Assembly (NCBI GenBank): GCA_963556195.1
Contig: OY744551.1
Coordinates: 10,212,600-10,276,599, forward strand
DNA from: Sepiola atlantica
Lineage: Eukaryota > Mollusca > Cephalopoda > Sepiida > Sepiolidae
Direction: 5' to 3'
DNA: 64,000 nucleotides
The notes under the pieces are model-generated. The model was not told the origin of the DNA and made no database searches. It saw only the letters and a list, made by a program, of their open reading frames with translations. The translations under genes and the position numbers were made by a program. Each line of letters opens with the position of its first letter. Position 1 is the first letter of the stretch. Shown here piece by piece: positions 34,649-45,269 of this stretch.

Positions 34649-35580
34649 TAGTTCTATAATAACCCGGCGTTGCCCGGGTGGGGTCTGGAGACAGATTGAT
34701 TTTAATAAGACAAATGTCTACTTGTTGAGTCGACGATGACTCCAGCTCAAATCGGTAAAGAAAAACGTTTTCATTTGATATTGTTTTGAAGATTCAAATT
34801 TGACTGAAAACAAGAAATTAGTTTTCTTATTTAAAGAGAAAAAAATAGTTGTTTACAATTGTTTTTTTTTTAAATAGGATTTTTCCAAATTTGTTTTAGT
34901 TGAACCAGTTGAGATGAGCGACTTGTTGATAAAAATAAGAGATAAGTTTTAAAAAGAACAATAAGAACAAGCCACGCATGCGTGGTCCCTCTCTGTATGT
35001 GACTCGATGTGGCGAGTGTAAAATGCAATAAATTTAGGCGATTTGGGGCATTTTTACCCCCCCCCCCTTTGACCCCCTGGGGGTGCGAACCAGAATTTTT
35101 CTGACGTCAAAGATGCTCATTTTATATCCAAAACAATTGCCTCTACATTTTGGCCAAGTTTCAGAAAAATTGAATGGATGGATCAAACGTTATGGGAGAA
35201 AAGGGTTATTTTTTGCCATTTTGGGGGCTTTTGACCCCCTGGGGGCGCGAACCAGATTTTTTCCAAGGTCAGCGATACTTATTTTCTATTAGGAACAATT
35301 GCCTTCACATTTTGGCCAAGTTTCAGAAAAATTGAATGGATTGATGAAAAGTTATGAGGCAAAAATGTCATTTTTTGCCATTATGGGGCCTTTTGACCCC
35401 CTGGGGGGCTAACCAGATTTTTTTTCAAAAATCGGAGAATGTCACTTTCTAACCTGACAAAAGTTACAACTTCATGCAAAATTTCAGAGAAATTCAATGG
35501 ATGGTTGCGGAGAAAAATCCGGACGGACGGATGGACATAAGTCCCCCGATTTATAAAATCGGGGGACCAAAAACAGGTGA
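34649..35580. repeat. Dispersed repeat with three 162-bp subrepeats and terminal hairpin
   Basis: Starts ACTAGTTCTATAATAACCCG then GCGTTGCCCGGGTGG. Three units at exact spacing (TTTGACCCCCTGGGGG at 35071, 35233 and 35395, counting from GACC) share GTTTCAGAAAAATTGAATGG. The end is a hairpin at about 35542-35565, with CCCCCGATTT paired to AAATCGGGGG. There is no protein. A hairpin near a terminus is reminiscent of Helitron ends, but no CTRR end or replicase is visible, so the class is left open. Confidence 0.6.
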
Positions 35581-35949
35581 GTCGAATATAAACAGACACT
35601 ACACTCTAATTCAAGGGTCCGAGAGTCGAATATATTTGAATCTCTATCTTAGTTTTGTTCCATTACTTTATGACCCAATCGATACTCAATTGAATTAAAT
35701 TTAACTCGAGGAATTCACGAAAAACTGAAATATGAATTAACCAATATTTAAATAATTTCCGATAAAGTAGTCAAAAAAAAGTGTTTTGTTTATGATTTTT
35801 TAAAAATTTAGTTATGATTTTCGTATTGCCACCCGGACTGAAGGTTAGTGGTTGGGTCAAGAAAAGTCATGTGTGTGTGTGTGTTTTTAATAGTATTAAG
35901 ACTAGCAATATTCCCATTTGTTGATAATGGACTATTCCAAGAGATTTTT

Positions 35950-36910
35950 TTTTAAAACAGATTTCACCCCAAACAAGGCAGGACGCCATTGTTGACGTAA
36001 GGGGCTACTGAGAATTAGGGAGTAGGTTTAGGGTATCATCCTAAGTTGGGAGCTGTACAGTGAGATGTCTGTTTACATTAGTTTTAAACCTCTGCATGTC
36101 AGTAACGTCAGGGAAACAGGGGGCAGGGAGGGAGTTCCAGAGGCCGTCAGCACGAGGAAAGAAGCTGCTGGAGTAGAAGGCTCTCCGGCATCTGGGGACC
36201 TCTACAGTGAATGGATGGGACCTAGCTAATTGTTGGGTTGTTCTAGTGTATTTGCGTTGAGGGGGCATCAGAGCAGCTAGTTCATCAGAACACAATCCAT
36301 TGAAGTATTTGTAAAACAAGCACAAGGATGCAATATTGCGGCGATGGGAAAGGGGCTGGAGCTTGGTAGATAGTGAGGGACCTATTAAGTTGGTGACTCT
36401 TTTTTGGACCTTGTCTAAGAGGTAGAGACTAGTGGATGATACACCAGCCCAGATGTGACAACAATACTCTATACATGGGCGGACGGTGGCTTTGTAGAGA
36501 TACAGGATAATGTCAGGTGTGAGGAGTTTACTAGCACGGTAGAGGGAGCCCACCTTCTTTGTAGCAGCCTTGGCAATGTCTTCAATGTATTTGTTCCAAT
36601 TCATGTTACCTGTGAAGGTTAGGCCGAGGAGTTTGAATGTTGAACTCTCAGATAGAGTGTTATTTGCCATGGCAATTAATGGTTGAAGAGGGTTCTTGTA
36701 GTTATTGAAGGAAAGAAGCTTTGTCTTTGCGGCATTAAAAGTTACCAACCATTTATGTCCCCAATCCACTACAGCCTGGGGTCATTTTCTAAGGATTCAG
36801 CCATTGCCTCGGATATGATTGCGTCCGTTTTGCCCACATGACGAGAGTACAGCGTGGTGTCGTCAGCAAATATACCTATCTCAGACTCGGTTGGTTGTAT
36901 TACTGTTAAT
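35950..36910 (-). mobile_element. Jockey-like LINE RT C-terminal half
   Basis: The - strand encodes the RT catalytic box FADDTTLYS at about 36880-36850, then after a frame change DWGHKWLVTFNAAKTKLLSF, FKLLGLTF, CIEYCCHIWAG, LLDKVQKRVTNLI and WNSLP, ending at 36041 with a 3' UTR. This is the 3' half of a non-LTR element. The RT N-terminus and endonuclease are absent. Two relatives with the same 3' end lie at 32330 and 49316. Confidence 0.9.
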
Positions 36911-36914
36911 AAAC

Positions 36915-36955
<41 letters not shown>

Positions 36956-37105
36956 CGGAAGTGAGAATGATAGAAACTGTATAAAATAAAAATAGGTGGG
37001 GTGCAAACAACATACAGTAAGAGAGAGAGGGGGATAGGGGGTGGTAGAGAAAGAGAGAAAGAGAGAGAGAGTGAGAGAAAGAGAGAGAGAGAGATGGGGG
37101 GGGGG
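36905..37105. repeat. GA-rich low complexity
   Basis: AG repeats in two blocks (36916-36956 and 37021-37096) with an intervening non-repetitive 60 bases. Frames here are serine/leucine artefacts. Confidence 0.9.
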
Positions 37106-37306
37106 GTAGAGCAATAGACAGAAACTTAGTAAGAGGTTGCTGATTTGGTGAGTTAATTGCCAATTACAGCTAATTAGAACAATTAAAATGGATCTGTTTC
37201 AAAGATAACCCTATCTCAAAACAAACAAATATTTCAACATGTATTTTGTTATTAAAATATATAGCAAAAAAGTCTGATGGAAACAAAGGTTCATTCACTC
37301 AACTTT

Positions 37307-37474
37307 AGTAGTAGTAGTAGTAATAGTAGTAGTAGTAGTAGTAGTAGTATTTTATTTACCTCCTACGAGGTTAGGTGTGGGTTTTGATGAAAGCATTTCT
37401 GGGGAATGAACAGGATTCGAACCCGGCACACTCAGGTCCTCAGTCTGCGTCGTTAACCACTTAGTCACCGTGTC

Positions 37475-37511
<37 letters not shown>

Positions 37512-37512
37512 T
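37307..37512 (-). mobile_element. tRNA-derived SINE between TAG repeats
   Basis: The - strand at 37475-37358 reads CACGGTGACTAAGTGGTTAA (box A region), then GGGTTCGAATCC (box B), followed by a non-tRNA body ending GTAGGAGGTAAATAAAA. TAG trinucleotide runs flank it at 37307-37348 and 37475-37511, the left one being the expected tail. No hammerhead motif is present in this copy. Confidence 0.8.
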
Positions 37513-37625
37513 GATATAATAAAATATATATTATCATAATACCACTATTACTACTACTAATATTATTATTATTATACTAATACTACTAATATATATACGA
37601 TTATACATATTATTATTATTATTAT

Positions 37626-38380
37626 TTGTACTCACTAGGAGTTCTCACACAAGTTATCGTCAGTGATCGCTCACCGACAACAACTAGTGGTGTTCCCTGG
37701 AGTCTGAGTGACAACAAGCCTCCCCAGAGTTCCAGTACTCTCTACCTATTTTCGATCACCACAAAAAATAACATGGCGGTATCGCAACAGCCGCCTACCA
37801 TTGATTCCTTCCTGGCAATGACTATTTGTCTCCCCTGGGATTTGGGTGGCAATAAGTCTCCCCAAAGTCCCAGCACTCTCCGTAATCTTCCAGTGGAGGT
37901 CTGATTAGTGCTGTCCCTCCTCGTTCTTTCCATCCTCCTTGACCGTCTATGACTATTTTGTGTGGTATCAGCCTAGGCCGGCACCATTTTAAAAAATAAA
38001 TAAATAAATAAATAAGATAATATTTTGAAAAAATAAATAAATAAATAAAAATAATATTTTTTTAAAATAAATAAATAAATAAATAAAATAATATTTTTTT
38101 TTTTAAATTAATTTACAAAAAAAAAAAAAATTAATTTTTTTTAATTTTTAAATTTTTTCCTTTTTTTTTCCTTTCAATTCCTTAATTCTTTCTTTTTTTC
38201 TTTGCCATTTTTGGGGGAAGGGGGAACCTTTTGATGTTTCTTGCAGTTTCTATTCTTTGGTTCGTGACGTGGTGTTCTTCCTGTGGTTTTGCTTTCTTCC
38301 TGTTGTAACTTCCACGTGACTGGTAACCATTCGTAGCTTATGCGGGTTGGTTTCTGCATTCTACGATTTGAATGTAGATC
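37626..38380 (-). mobile_element. LINE family A 3' UTR (inverted copy)
   Basis: The - strand reads the last coding block (AACCAACCCGCATAAGC), the CAGGAAGAAAGC and AAACATCAAAAGG region, an A-rich part at 37990-38170 and the conserved 3' end, terminating at about 37626 with TAA repeats. It has the same order as 8465-9130. Confidence 0.75.
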
Positions 38381-39410
38381 AAGCAGACCTTTGACTTTCT
38401 CAGGAAGGCGTTAAATGTCTTCTGCGTTTATTACACGACCCAAGAAAACAAAACCTGTGGCACCAAAAGTACATTTAACAGGCTTTATCCTAACATGGTA
38501 ACGCTGCAAACGCTAAAACGAAATACGGAGATGGTTTAAATGTTCCTTCGGTGAGGAGCTAGCTATAAAGGATATCGTCTATATGTTTATGCACGAAGTT
38601 TAAGTTACGGACCACCTCGTCCATAAAACTTTGAAAAGTGCAAGCTGCATTACGTAAGCCGAATGGTATAGTCAAAAATTCAAAAGCACCAAAAGAAGTA
38701 ACAACAGTGGTCTTCGGAATATCTTCAGGATTAACCGTTATTTGGTGGTAAGCCGTAACAAGATCCAACTTTGAAAATATTTTACAACTGTGCAAGGATG
38801 AAGCAACTCTTCTTCTTCTTCTTCTTCTTCTCCTTCTCCTTCTCCTTCTCCTTCTCCTTCTCCTTCTCCTTCTCCTTCTCCTTCTTCTCCTTCTCCTTCT
38901 TCTTCTTATTCTTTTGTGTGAATCAGATGATTCTGGTGTTGGCATTAGTTTCCCCGATGTTTTTCTAGTTAGAAATTTTTCTGGAAAGACATCGGGTACT
39001 TACGGGAAGGACCACAAGAAGGTTACCAACATCCCTAAGTGAAAGCGGTTCTGTGGAACCGACTGGATTCGAACTTGGAACTCCCAGGTCTTCAGTTCGT
39101 GTCGATATCCACTTCACCACCGTCACCTCCCAAAGCAACTCTTGAATATGGTGAATAGGGTAACGATCGGGGACAGTAGTAGAGTTCAGCCGACAGAAAT
39201 CTCCTGTAGCGCGTCAGTCTTCAGAATGCTTAGGAACCATACGTTAAGGGGATGCCCGAGGGCTAGATGAAGGTCGAATAATACCTGAAGCATGTGATAG
39301 AACTCATGGCTGGCTGACTTTAACTTCTCTGGAGAAAGGCAGCGAGGACGTGCAAAGATAGGAGCAGTGTTATTTCTTGGGGAACGGTTCAAAGACTGAG
39401 GTTGAAATCA
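38380..39410 (-). mobile_element. Ty3/Gypsy RT fragment, split by a SINE
   Basis: - strand, right to left: PIFARPRCLSPEKLKSA and HEFYHMLQ (39370-39270), a decayed linker, then SCKIFSKLDLVTAYHQITVN, PFGLRNAACTFQSFMDEV and HIDDILYS (38790-38560; the DD box is intact as IDD), then HLNHLR and KCTFGATGFVFLG in shifted frames to 38380. This is Gypsy RT. The SINE at 38812-39132 is inserted before SCKIF. An opposed, shorter relative lies at 43125-43390. Confidence 0.9.
38812..39132 (-). mobile_element. tRNA-derived SINE with CTT/CTCCTT tail
   Basis: AAGCAACTCTT occurs at 38801-38811 and 39133-39143, an 11-base target duplication. On the - strand from 39132 it reads GGAGGTGACGGTGGTGAAGT (tRNA-like, box A), then AGTTCGAATCC (box B), a body with CAGAACCGCTTTCACTTAGG, and an expanded GAAGAAGGAG-type tail at 38806-38910. 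The poly-Arg or poly-Ser frames are tail artefacts. Confidence 0.85.
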
Positions 39411-39539
39411 GTAGTGCGTGTGATTATGCAGTGAAGCACAGGTCAGTTTGTACTGCTGCATGCATGGAGGAGCAGAGGTCATTCTCCACTGTCGAGTGCG
39501 AAGAGAAATGCATGTGGATATGCACTGTTGCAAGTAAGA

Positions 39540-40783
39540 AGTGCATGTGATTAATGCATTGTAGCATGTAAGAAGTGCATGTAAAAAGTGCATGTAAGAA
39601 GTGCACGTAAGAAGTGCATGTAAAAAGTGCATGTAAGAAGTGCACGTAAGAAGTGCATATGATTTATGCATTGTAGCATGTAAGAAGTGCATATAAGAAG
39701 GGCATGTAAGAAGTGCACGTAAGAAGTGCAAGTAAGAAGTGCATATGATTTATGCATTGTAGCATGTAAGAAGTGCATATAAGAAGTACATGTAAAAAGT
39801 GCATGTAAGAAGTGCATGTAAGAAGTGCATGTAAGAAGTGCACGTAAGAAGTGCACGTAAGAAGTGTATATGATTTATGCATTGTAGCATGTAAGAAGTG
39901 GATATAAGAAGTGCATGTGATTAATGCATTGTAGCATGTAAGAAGTGCATATAAGAAGGGCATGTAAGAAGTGCATGTAAGAAGTGCACGTAAGAAGTGC
40001 ATATGATTAATGCATTGTAGCATGTAAGAAGTGCATATAAGAAGTACATGTAAAAAGTGCATGTAAGAAGTGCATGTAAGAAGTGCACGTAAGAAGTGCA
40101 TATGATTTATGCATTGTAGCATGTAAGAAGTGCATGTAAGAAGTGCACGTAAGAAGTGCATATGATTAATGCATTGTAGCATGTAAGAAGTGCACGTAAG
40201 AAGTGCAAGTAAGAAGTGCATATGATTTATGCATTGTAGCATGTAAGAAGTGGATATAAGAAGTGCATGTGATTAATGCATTGTAGCATGTAAGAAGTGC
40301 ATATAAGAAGTGCATATAAGAAGTACATGTAAGAAGTGCATATAAGAAGTGCATATAAGAAGTACATGTAAGAAGTGCACTAAGAAGTGCATATGATTTA
40401 TGCATTGTAGCATGTAAGAAGTGCAAGTAAGAAGTGCATGTGATTTATGCATTATAGCATGTAAGAAGTGCATGTAAGAAGTGCATATGATTTATGCGTT
40501 GTAGCATGTAAGAAGTGCATATAAGAAGTACATGTAAGAAGTGCAAGTAAGAAGTGCATGTGATTTATGCATTATAGCATGTAAGAAGTGCATGTAAGAA
40601 GTGCATGTAAGAAGTGCATATGATTTATGCATTGTAGCATGTAAGAAGTGCATGTAGAAGTGCATGTAAGAAGTGCATGTAAGAAGTGCATATGATTTAT
40701 GCATTGTAGCATGTAAGAAGTGCATGTAAGAAGTGCATGTAGAAGTGCATGTAAGAAGTGCATGTAAGAAGTGCATGTAAGAT
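39540..40783. repeat. 13-bp satellite GTAAGAAGTGCAT, about 1.25 kb
   Basis: Unit GTAAGAAGTGCAT with variants ATAAG and CACG, interrupted regularly by ATGATTTATGCATTGTAGC, which marks a longer period of variable length. Frames such as the HFLHALLTCTSYM repeat arise because 13 x 3 bases keep all three phases open. Confidence 0.95.
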
Positions 40784-40950
40784 GATATTCACTGTGTAGT
40801 AAGTTTAGCTGTTTCGATTCTGACGCTATTCTGTGGGCAGTGAAATATACTTCGATTTGTGAAAACATACGCACACATTGACGGAATAGGCTGGGATTGA
40901 GTTGGAGCTCATTGTAAAACAGAAGAGATAAGAACATGATTTCCCGATAA

Positions 40951-42867
40951 AAGGTAGTCGTAAAAATGATAGATAAATGTGGTGATAGATAAATATGAAA
41001 GGTAGTCGTAAAAATGATAGATAAATGTGGTGATAGATAAATATGAAAGGTAAATATGAAAGGTAGTCGTAAATATGATAGATAAATGTGGTGATAGATA
41101 AATATGATAGGTAGTCGTAAAAATGATAGATAAATGTGGTGATAGATAAATATGAAAGGTAGTCGTAAAAATGATAGATAAATGTGGTGATAGATAAATA
41201 TGAAAGGTAAATATGAAAGGTAGTCGTAAATATGATAGATAAATGTGGTGATAGATAAATATGATAGGTAGTCGTAAATATGATAGATAAATGTGGTGAT
41301 AGATAAATATGAAAGGTAGTCGTAAATATGATAGATAAATGTGGTGATAGATAAATATGATAGGTAGTCGTAAATATGATAGATAAATGTGGCGATAGAT
41401 AAATATGAAAGGTAGTCGTAAAAATGATAGATAAATGTGGCGATAGATAAATATGAAAGGTAGTCGTAAAAATGATAGATAAATGTGGCGATAGATAAAT
41501 ATGAAAGGTAGTCGTAAAAATGATAGATAAATGTGGTGATAGATAAATATGAAAGGTAGTCGTAAAAATGATAGATAAATGTGGCGATAGATAAATATGA
41601 AAGGTAGTCGTAAATATGATAGATAAATGTGGTGATAGATAAATATGAAAGGTAGTCGTAAAAATGATAGATAAATGTGGTGATAGATAAATATGAAAGG
41701 TAGTCGTAAATATGATAGATAAATGTGGCGATAGATAAATATGAAAGGTAGTCGTAAATATGATAGATAAATGTGGTGATAGATAAATATGATAGGTAGT
41801 CGTAAATATGATAGATAAATGTGGCGATAGATAAATATGAAAGGTAGTCGTAAAAATGATAGATAAATGTGGCGATAGATAAATATGAAAGGTAGTCGTA
41901 AAAATGATAGATAAATGTGGCGATAGATAAATATGAAAGGTAGTCGTAAAAATGATAGATAAATGTGGTGATAGATAAATATGAAAGGTAGTCGTAAAAA
42001 TGATAGATAAATGTGGCGATAGATAAATATGAAAGGTAGTCGTAAATATGATAGATAAATGTGGTGATAGATAAATATGAAAGGTAGTCGTAAAAATGAT
42101 AGATAAATGTGGTGATAGATAAATATGAAAGGTAGTCGTAAATATGATAGATAAATGTGGCGATAGATAAATATGAAAGGTAGTCGTAAATATGATAGAT
42201 AAATGTGGTGATAGATAAATATGATAGGTAGTCGTAAATATGATAGATAAATGTGGCGATAGATAAATATGAAAGGTAGTCGTAAAAATGATAGATAAAT
42301 GTGGCGATAGATAAATATGAAAGGTAGTCGTAAAAATGATAGATAAATGTGGCGATAGATAAATATGAAAGGTAGTCGTAAAAATGATAGATAAATGTGG
42401 CGATAGATAAATATGAAAGGTAGTCGTAAAAATGATAGATAAATGTGGTGATAGATAAATATGAAAGGTAGTCGTAAAAATGATAGATAAATGTGGCGAT
42501 AGATAAATATGAAAGGTAGTCGTAAATATGATAGATAAATGTGGTGATAGATAAATATGAAAGGTAGTCGTAAAAATGATAGATAAATGTGGTGATAGAT
42601 AAATATGAAAGGTAGTCGTAAATATGATAGATAAATGTGGTGATAGATAAATATGAAAGGTAGTCGTAAATATGATAGATAAATGTGGTGATAGATAAAT
42701 ATGAAAAGTAGTCGTAAATATGATAGATAAATGTGGTGATAGATAAATATGAAAGGTAGTCGTAAATATGATAGATAAATGTGGCGATAGATAAATATGA
42801 AAGGTAGTCGTAAATATGATAGATAAATGTGGCGATAGATAAATATGAAAGGTAGTCGTAAAAATGA
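40951..42867. repeat. 48-bp minisatellite, about 40 units, with 432-bp higher-order repeat
   Basis: Unit GGTAGTCGTAAAAATGATAG plus ATAAATGTGGTGATAGATAA and ATATGAAA. Point variants (AAAATG or AATATG, GTGGTG or GTGGCG, GAAAGG or GATAGG) form an ordered string. The rare GATAGG variant lies at 41359, 41791 and 42223, exactly 432 bases or nine units apart, with matching variants between. The 779-codon frame on the - strand (40909-43248) spans it only because 48 is a multiple of three; it has no signal, domain or other support. Confidence 0.95.
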
Positions 42868-43109
42868 AACAGAGCGAATGGAAGGTGATTCTACTGCTTC
42901 ACCAACAGACTGGAATTCGAACCGAAAGACACTAATATTAAAAGGACAGATTCTATTTATGACGGAACGATGTGAGAAAAGAAATCTGAAAAATGGATGA
43001 AAATGCAGTTCCCTAACTCTTAATAGGTGGAAAAACCAGCGTGAATGGAAAATATCACATGTTGAGACAAGAGAAGAAGGAATGAGGCTAAGTAGTATTA
43101 AAAAAAAAA

Positions 43110-43390
43110 CTGAATTATTTGAATGACGAAAAATGGCGCCAAAGTCTTTGAACCGTTCTCCCAAGAAACAACTACTGTACCTATCTTTGCGCGTCCTCCC
43201 TCGCCGCCTTTCTCCGGAGAAGTTAAAGGCAGCCATGAGTTCTATCACATGCTTCAGCTAGGTATTATTCGACCCTAACCCTAACCCCTAGGCATCCCCT
43301 TTACATTTGCTTCATCCGTGCACAGTTGTAAAATATTTTCGAAGTTGGATCTTGTTGAAGCTTACCATCCATTACTGGTTAATCCTGAAT
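43110..43390 (+). mobile_element. Ty3/Gypsy RT fragment with telomere-like patch
   Basis: Reads EPFSQET, PIFARPP, HEFYHMLQLGIIRP, then CCCTAACCCTAACCCC at 43274-43289 in place of the next coding bases, then a deletion, and resumes at the CSKIFSKLDLV-like block (43322-43375). It is in the opposite orientation to 38380-39410, so the two fragments flank the satellites as divergent copies. Confidence 0.8.
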
Positions 43391-43399
43391 ATATATATA

Positions 43400-43560
43400 T
43401 TTCTTTATTTATTTTATACGTACATAAAAGTAATCCATGGACACGTGTTTCTGGCTCACAGCCGTCATCAGCATGGCTAACTTACACAGAGATCGAACCT
43501 TCGATACTAATGTCCATAGTCCAGCGTCTTTACCACTGGACCAAGACGCTCCGTCTAGAA
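43400..43560 (-). mobile_element. tRNA-headed element with hammerhead ribozyme (copy 1)
   Basis: The - strand starts near 43556 with GGAGCGTCTTGGTCCAGTGG (box A-like) and AAGGTTCGATCTC (box B), a tRNA-like pol III head. It passes through a hammerhead at 43434-43477 and ends in ATTACTTTTATGTACGTATA and AT-rich sequence. A truncated second copy is at 43761-43823. The architecture resembles the Schistosoma Sm-alpha family, where a pol III promoter precedes an active hammerhead. Confidence 0.75.
43434..43477 (-). ncRNA. Type I hammerhead ribozyme
   Basis: - strand: CCATG (stem I), CTGATGA (43471-43465), CGGCT/AGCC stem II, GAAA (43451-43448), a short stem III in CACGTG, then TC and CATGG closing stem I. 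All invariant core bases are present and the predicted cut follows GTC. Stem III has three pairs with almost no loop, so cleavage may need a dimer, as reported for retroelement hammerheads with minimal helix III. Confidence 0.8.
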
Positions 43561-43760
43561 AAATGTACGATTTTTATCACCTAAATATTTAATGTATTTT
43601 TATGTATTTATTTTTATAGGTGATTGCAGCATTCGTTGTTTTATCTTACTACTATTATTTCGATTGTCTCACTTCCTAAGTGATTAAGATGCAGAAGATA
43701 ACATTATTAGTTGCCCTTAACTTTATAGGACGTATTTTTCGTAAATATATATTTTTTAAT

Positions 43761-43823
43761 TTATTTTATACGTACATAAAAGTAATCCATGGACACGTGT
43801 TTCTGGCTCACAGCCGTCATCAG
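43761..43823 (-). repeat. Truncated hammerhead element copy
   Basis: The same 3' part and hammerhead core as 43434-43477. Homology stops right after CTGATGA at 43823, so the 5' strand of stem I is replaced (CTTG instead of CCATG). The ribozyme is probably inactive. Confidence 0.7.
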
Positions 43824-43869
43824 CAAGACCGCTGTTACTACTCCTTTCGGAGGCAGCTAAAAATATGAC

Positions 43870-44900
43870 TTATTATATTTTCTTAGTAAATTTCGAGACA
43901 CAATATTTGAAAAAAAACTATGTGGAAAAACGTCAATGAGCATTTACAATCCTTAAAATGCAAGTCTACCTCGTAAAGGATGAAGTTGAATTATATCTAT
44001 TTAAGCGCAATTAACTTGGGTGTGAGGCAGAAATAAGCAAGCATATTAAAATTATAGGAATCGATGCACTTGCACATCCCCAACATAAATGGACATTGTG
44101 TTTTTCATGGTAGGTTAAAGTCTTTAAACTGCCGAATATGATGAAAATAACGTCCACCCACAAATCTATGATGCGCCGTGATCAAAAAAATATTTTATCT
44201 TTTTATTTCATTTTAAAGAAGGTTGCGCGTTTTATATCACATCGTGGTTGCCAATTTTAGCTAAATGATATTAGATATTTATTCACAGGAACACAGGACC
44301 AAAAGAGAGATGGTACAATGAGCTGATTCATGCCAGTTAGATTAGAGTATAGTATGCTGGGGTTCAGCATCTCGCTGGCTCGTGGTTGAGTCAGGTCGAC
44401 AACAGGATAAGTGTCTTGTCTGCTTGATAACTATGAACTAAAGTTCACTTCGTGTCTCGTCTTGGCGCCAAAATGTGTTAGCGCGCATGAGTATTGTTAC
44501 ACGTAGAAGTGTCATACGCCTACGTCGTGAAGAGGCAATGATTAAGCAATCATAAAACCGAATTACCATCTTAACTGAACATAACACAAACCGATACAAA
44601 ATAGGTTGCTGATGCAACTGCTACACTTTCATTGATTACCGACAACCTGCTTTTTTGGCATGTCTCGCATGCCTAAAAGTGAAGACGTCATTTTCGATAT
44701 AACAGGCCTTCTTAATGGAGGTCGTGGCCTAACCTGACTGTTTCCCTGACTAGCCCCCCCTTCCCCCATCAAGAAGAATAGTGAAACATATCGATATATA
44801 TACACATATCTCGATATATATACATTAAAAAAATTTTTTACATGATTTCTTATATATTTTCATTCTGCAGTGCTTTTCGATGTAGAAATATTGGATCTAC
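43870..44900. other. No gene recognised
   Basis: Mostly unique-looking AT-rich sequence. 44455-44480 contains CTTGGCGCCAAAATG, which could be a primer-binding-like or palindromic site, but no LTR pair supports it. Confidence 0.5.
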
Positions 44901-44919
44901 TTACACACACATGACCAGT

Positions 44920-45264
44920 TTTATTTATCTTTTATTTATCTACCTCCCACAAGGTAAGATGTGACACAAGGTCGGGAAAGTGGGATTAGATAAGCCAGCG
45001 CTCTAGAGGTGAGCACTCTGGCCATTTAAAAATTGCCTGGGCAGCCTTGTCGGCATTCCCCGGTAGGGGCGTCTCAGGCAGTAAGCAATAAACTTACTCC
45101 TCCCCAAAGAGGGGAGGCAAAGCCTGGGAGGGTGGACCTCCTAGAACTGCACAGGACAGACCCATAGACTGGCGTAAATCAAGCCCCGAAGGCCAAGAAA
45201 ATACCAGTCTATGGGGTGCAGTATCCATCGGAACAGATACTACACTTTGATCTTAGCCAAAACG
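44920..45264 (-). mobile_element. U2-headed SINE (copy 6, hairpin subfamily, intact)
   Basis: TGACCAGT at 44912-44919 and 45265-45272 is the target duplication. The - strand begins TTTTGGCTAAGATCAAAGTG and, after GATACTGCAC, has an added hairpin: CCCATAGACTGG pairs with CCAGTCTATGGG around an inner CCTTCGGGG. The usual body and 3' end follow. Confidence 0.9.
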
Positions 45265-45269
45265 TGACC

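Noticed and set aside
39408..40937. Frames with the HFLHALLTCTSYM repeat
   Set aside because: Artefact of the 13-bp satellite, which keeps three phases open.
39540..42870. CRISPR array
   Set aside because: Units are contiguous with no unique spacers, and the genome is eukaryotic.
40909..43248. 779-codon frame with IFIYRHIYLS repeats
   Set aside because: It is the 48-bp minisatellite read in frame. The unit is a multiple of three, and there is no domain, start context or splice support.
43484..43556. A genuine tRNA gene
   Set aside because: Box A and box B are present, but the anticodon arm and acceptor stem do not close well, and a hammerhead element body follows. Better explained as a SINE head.
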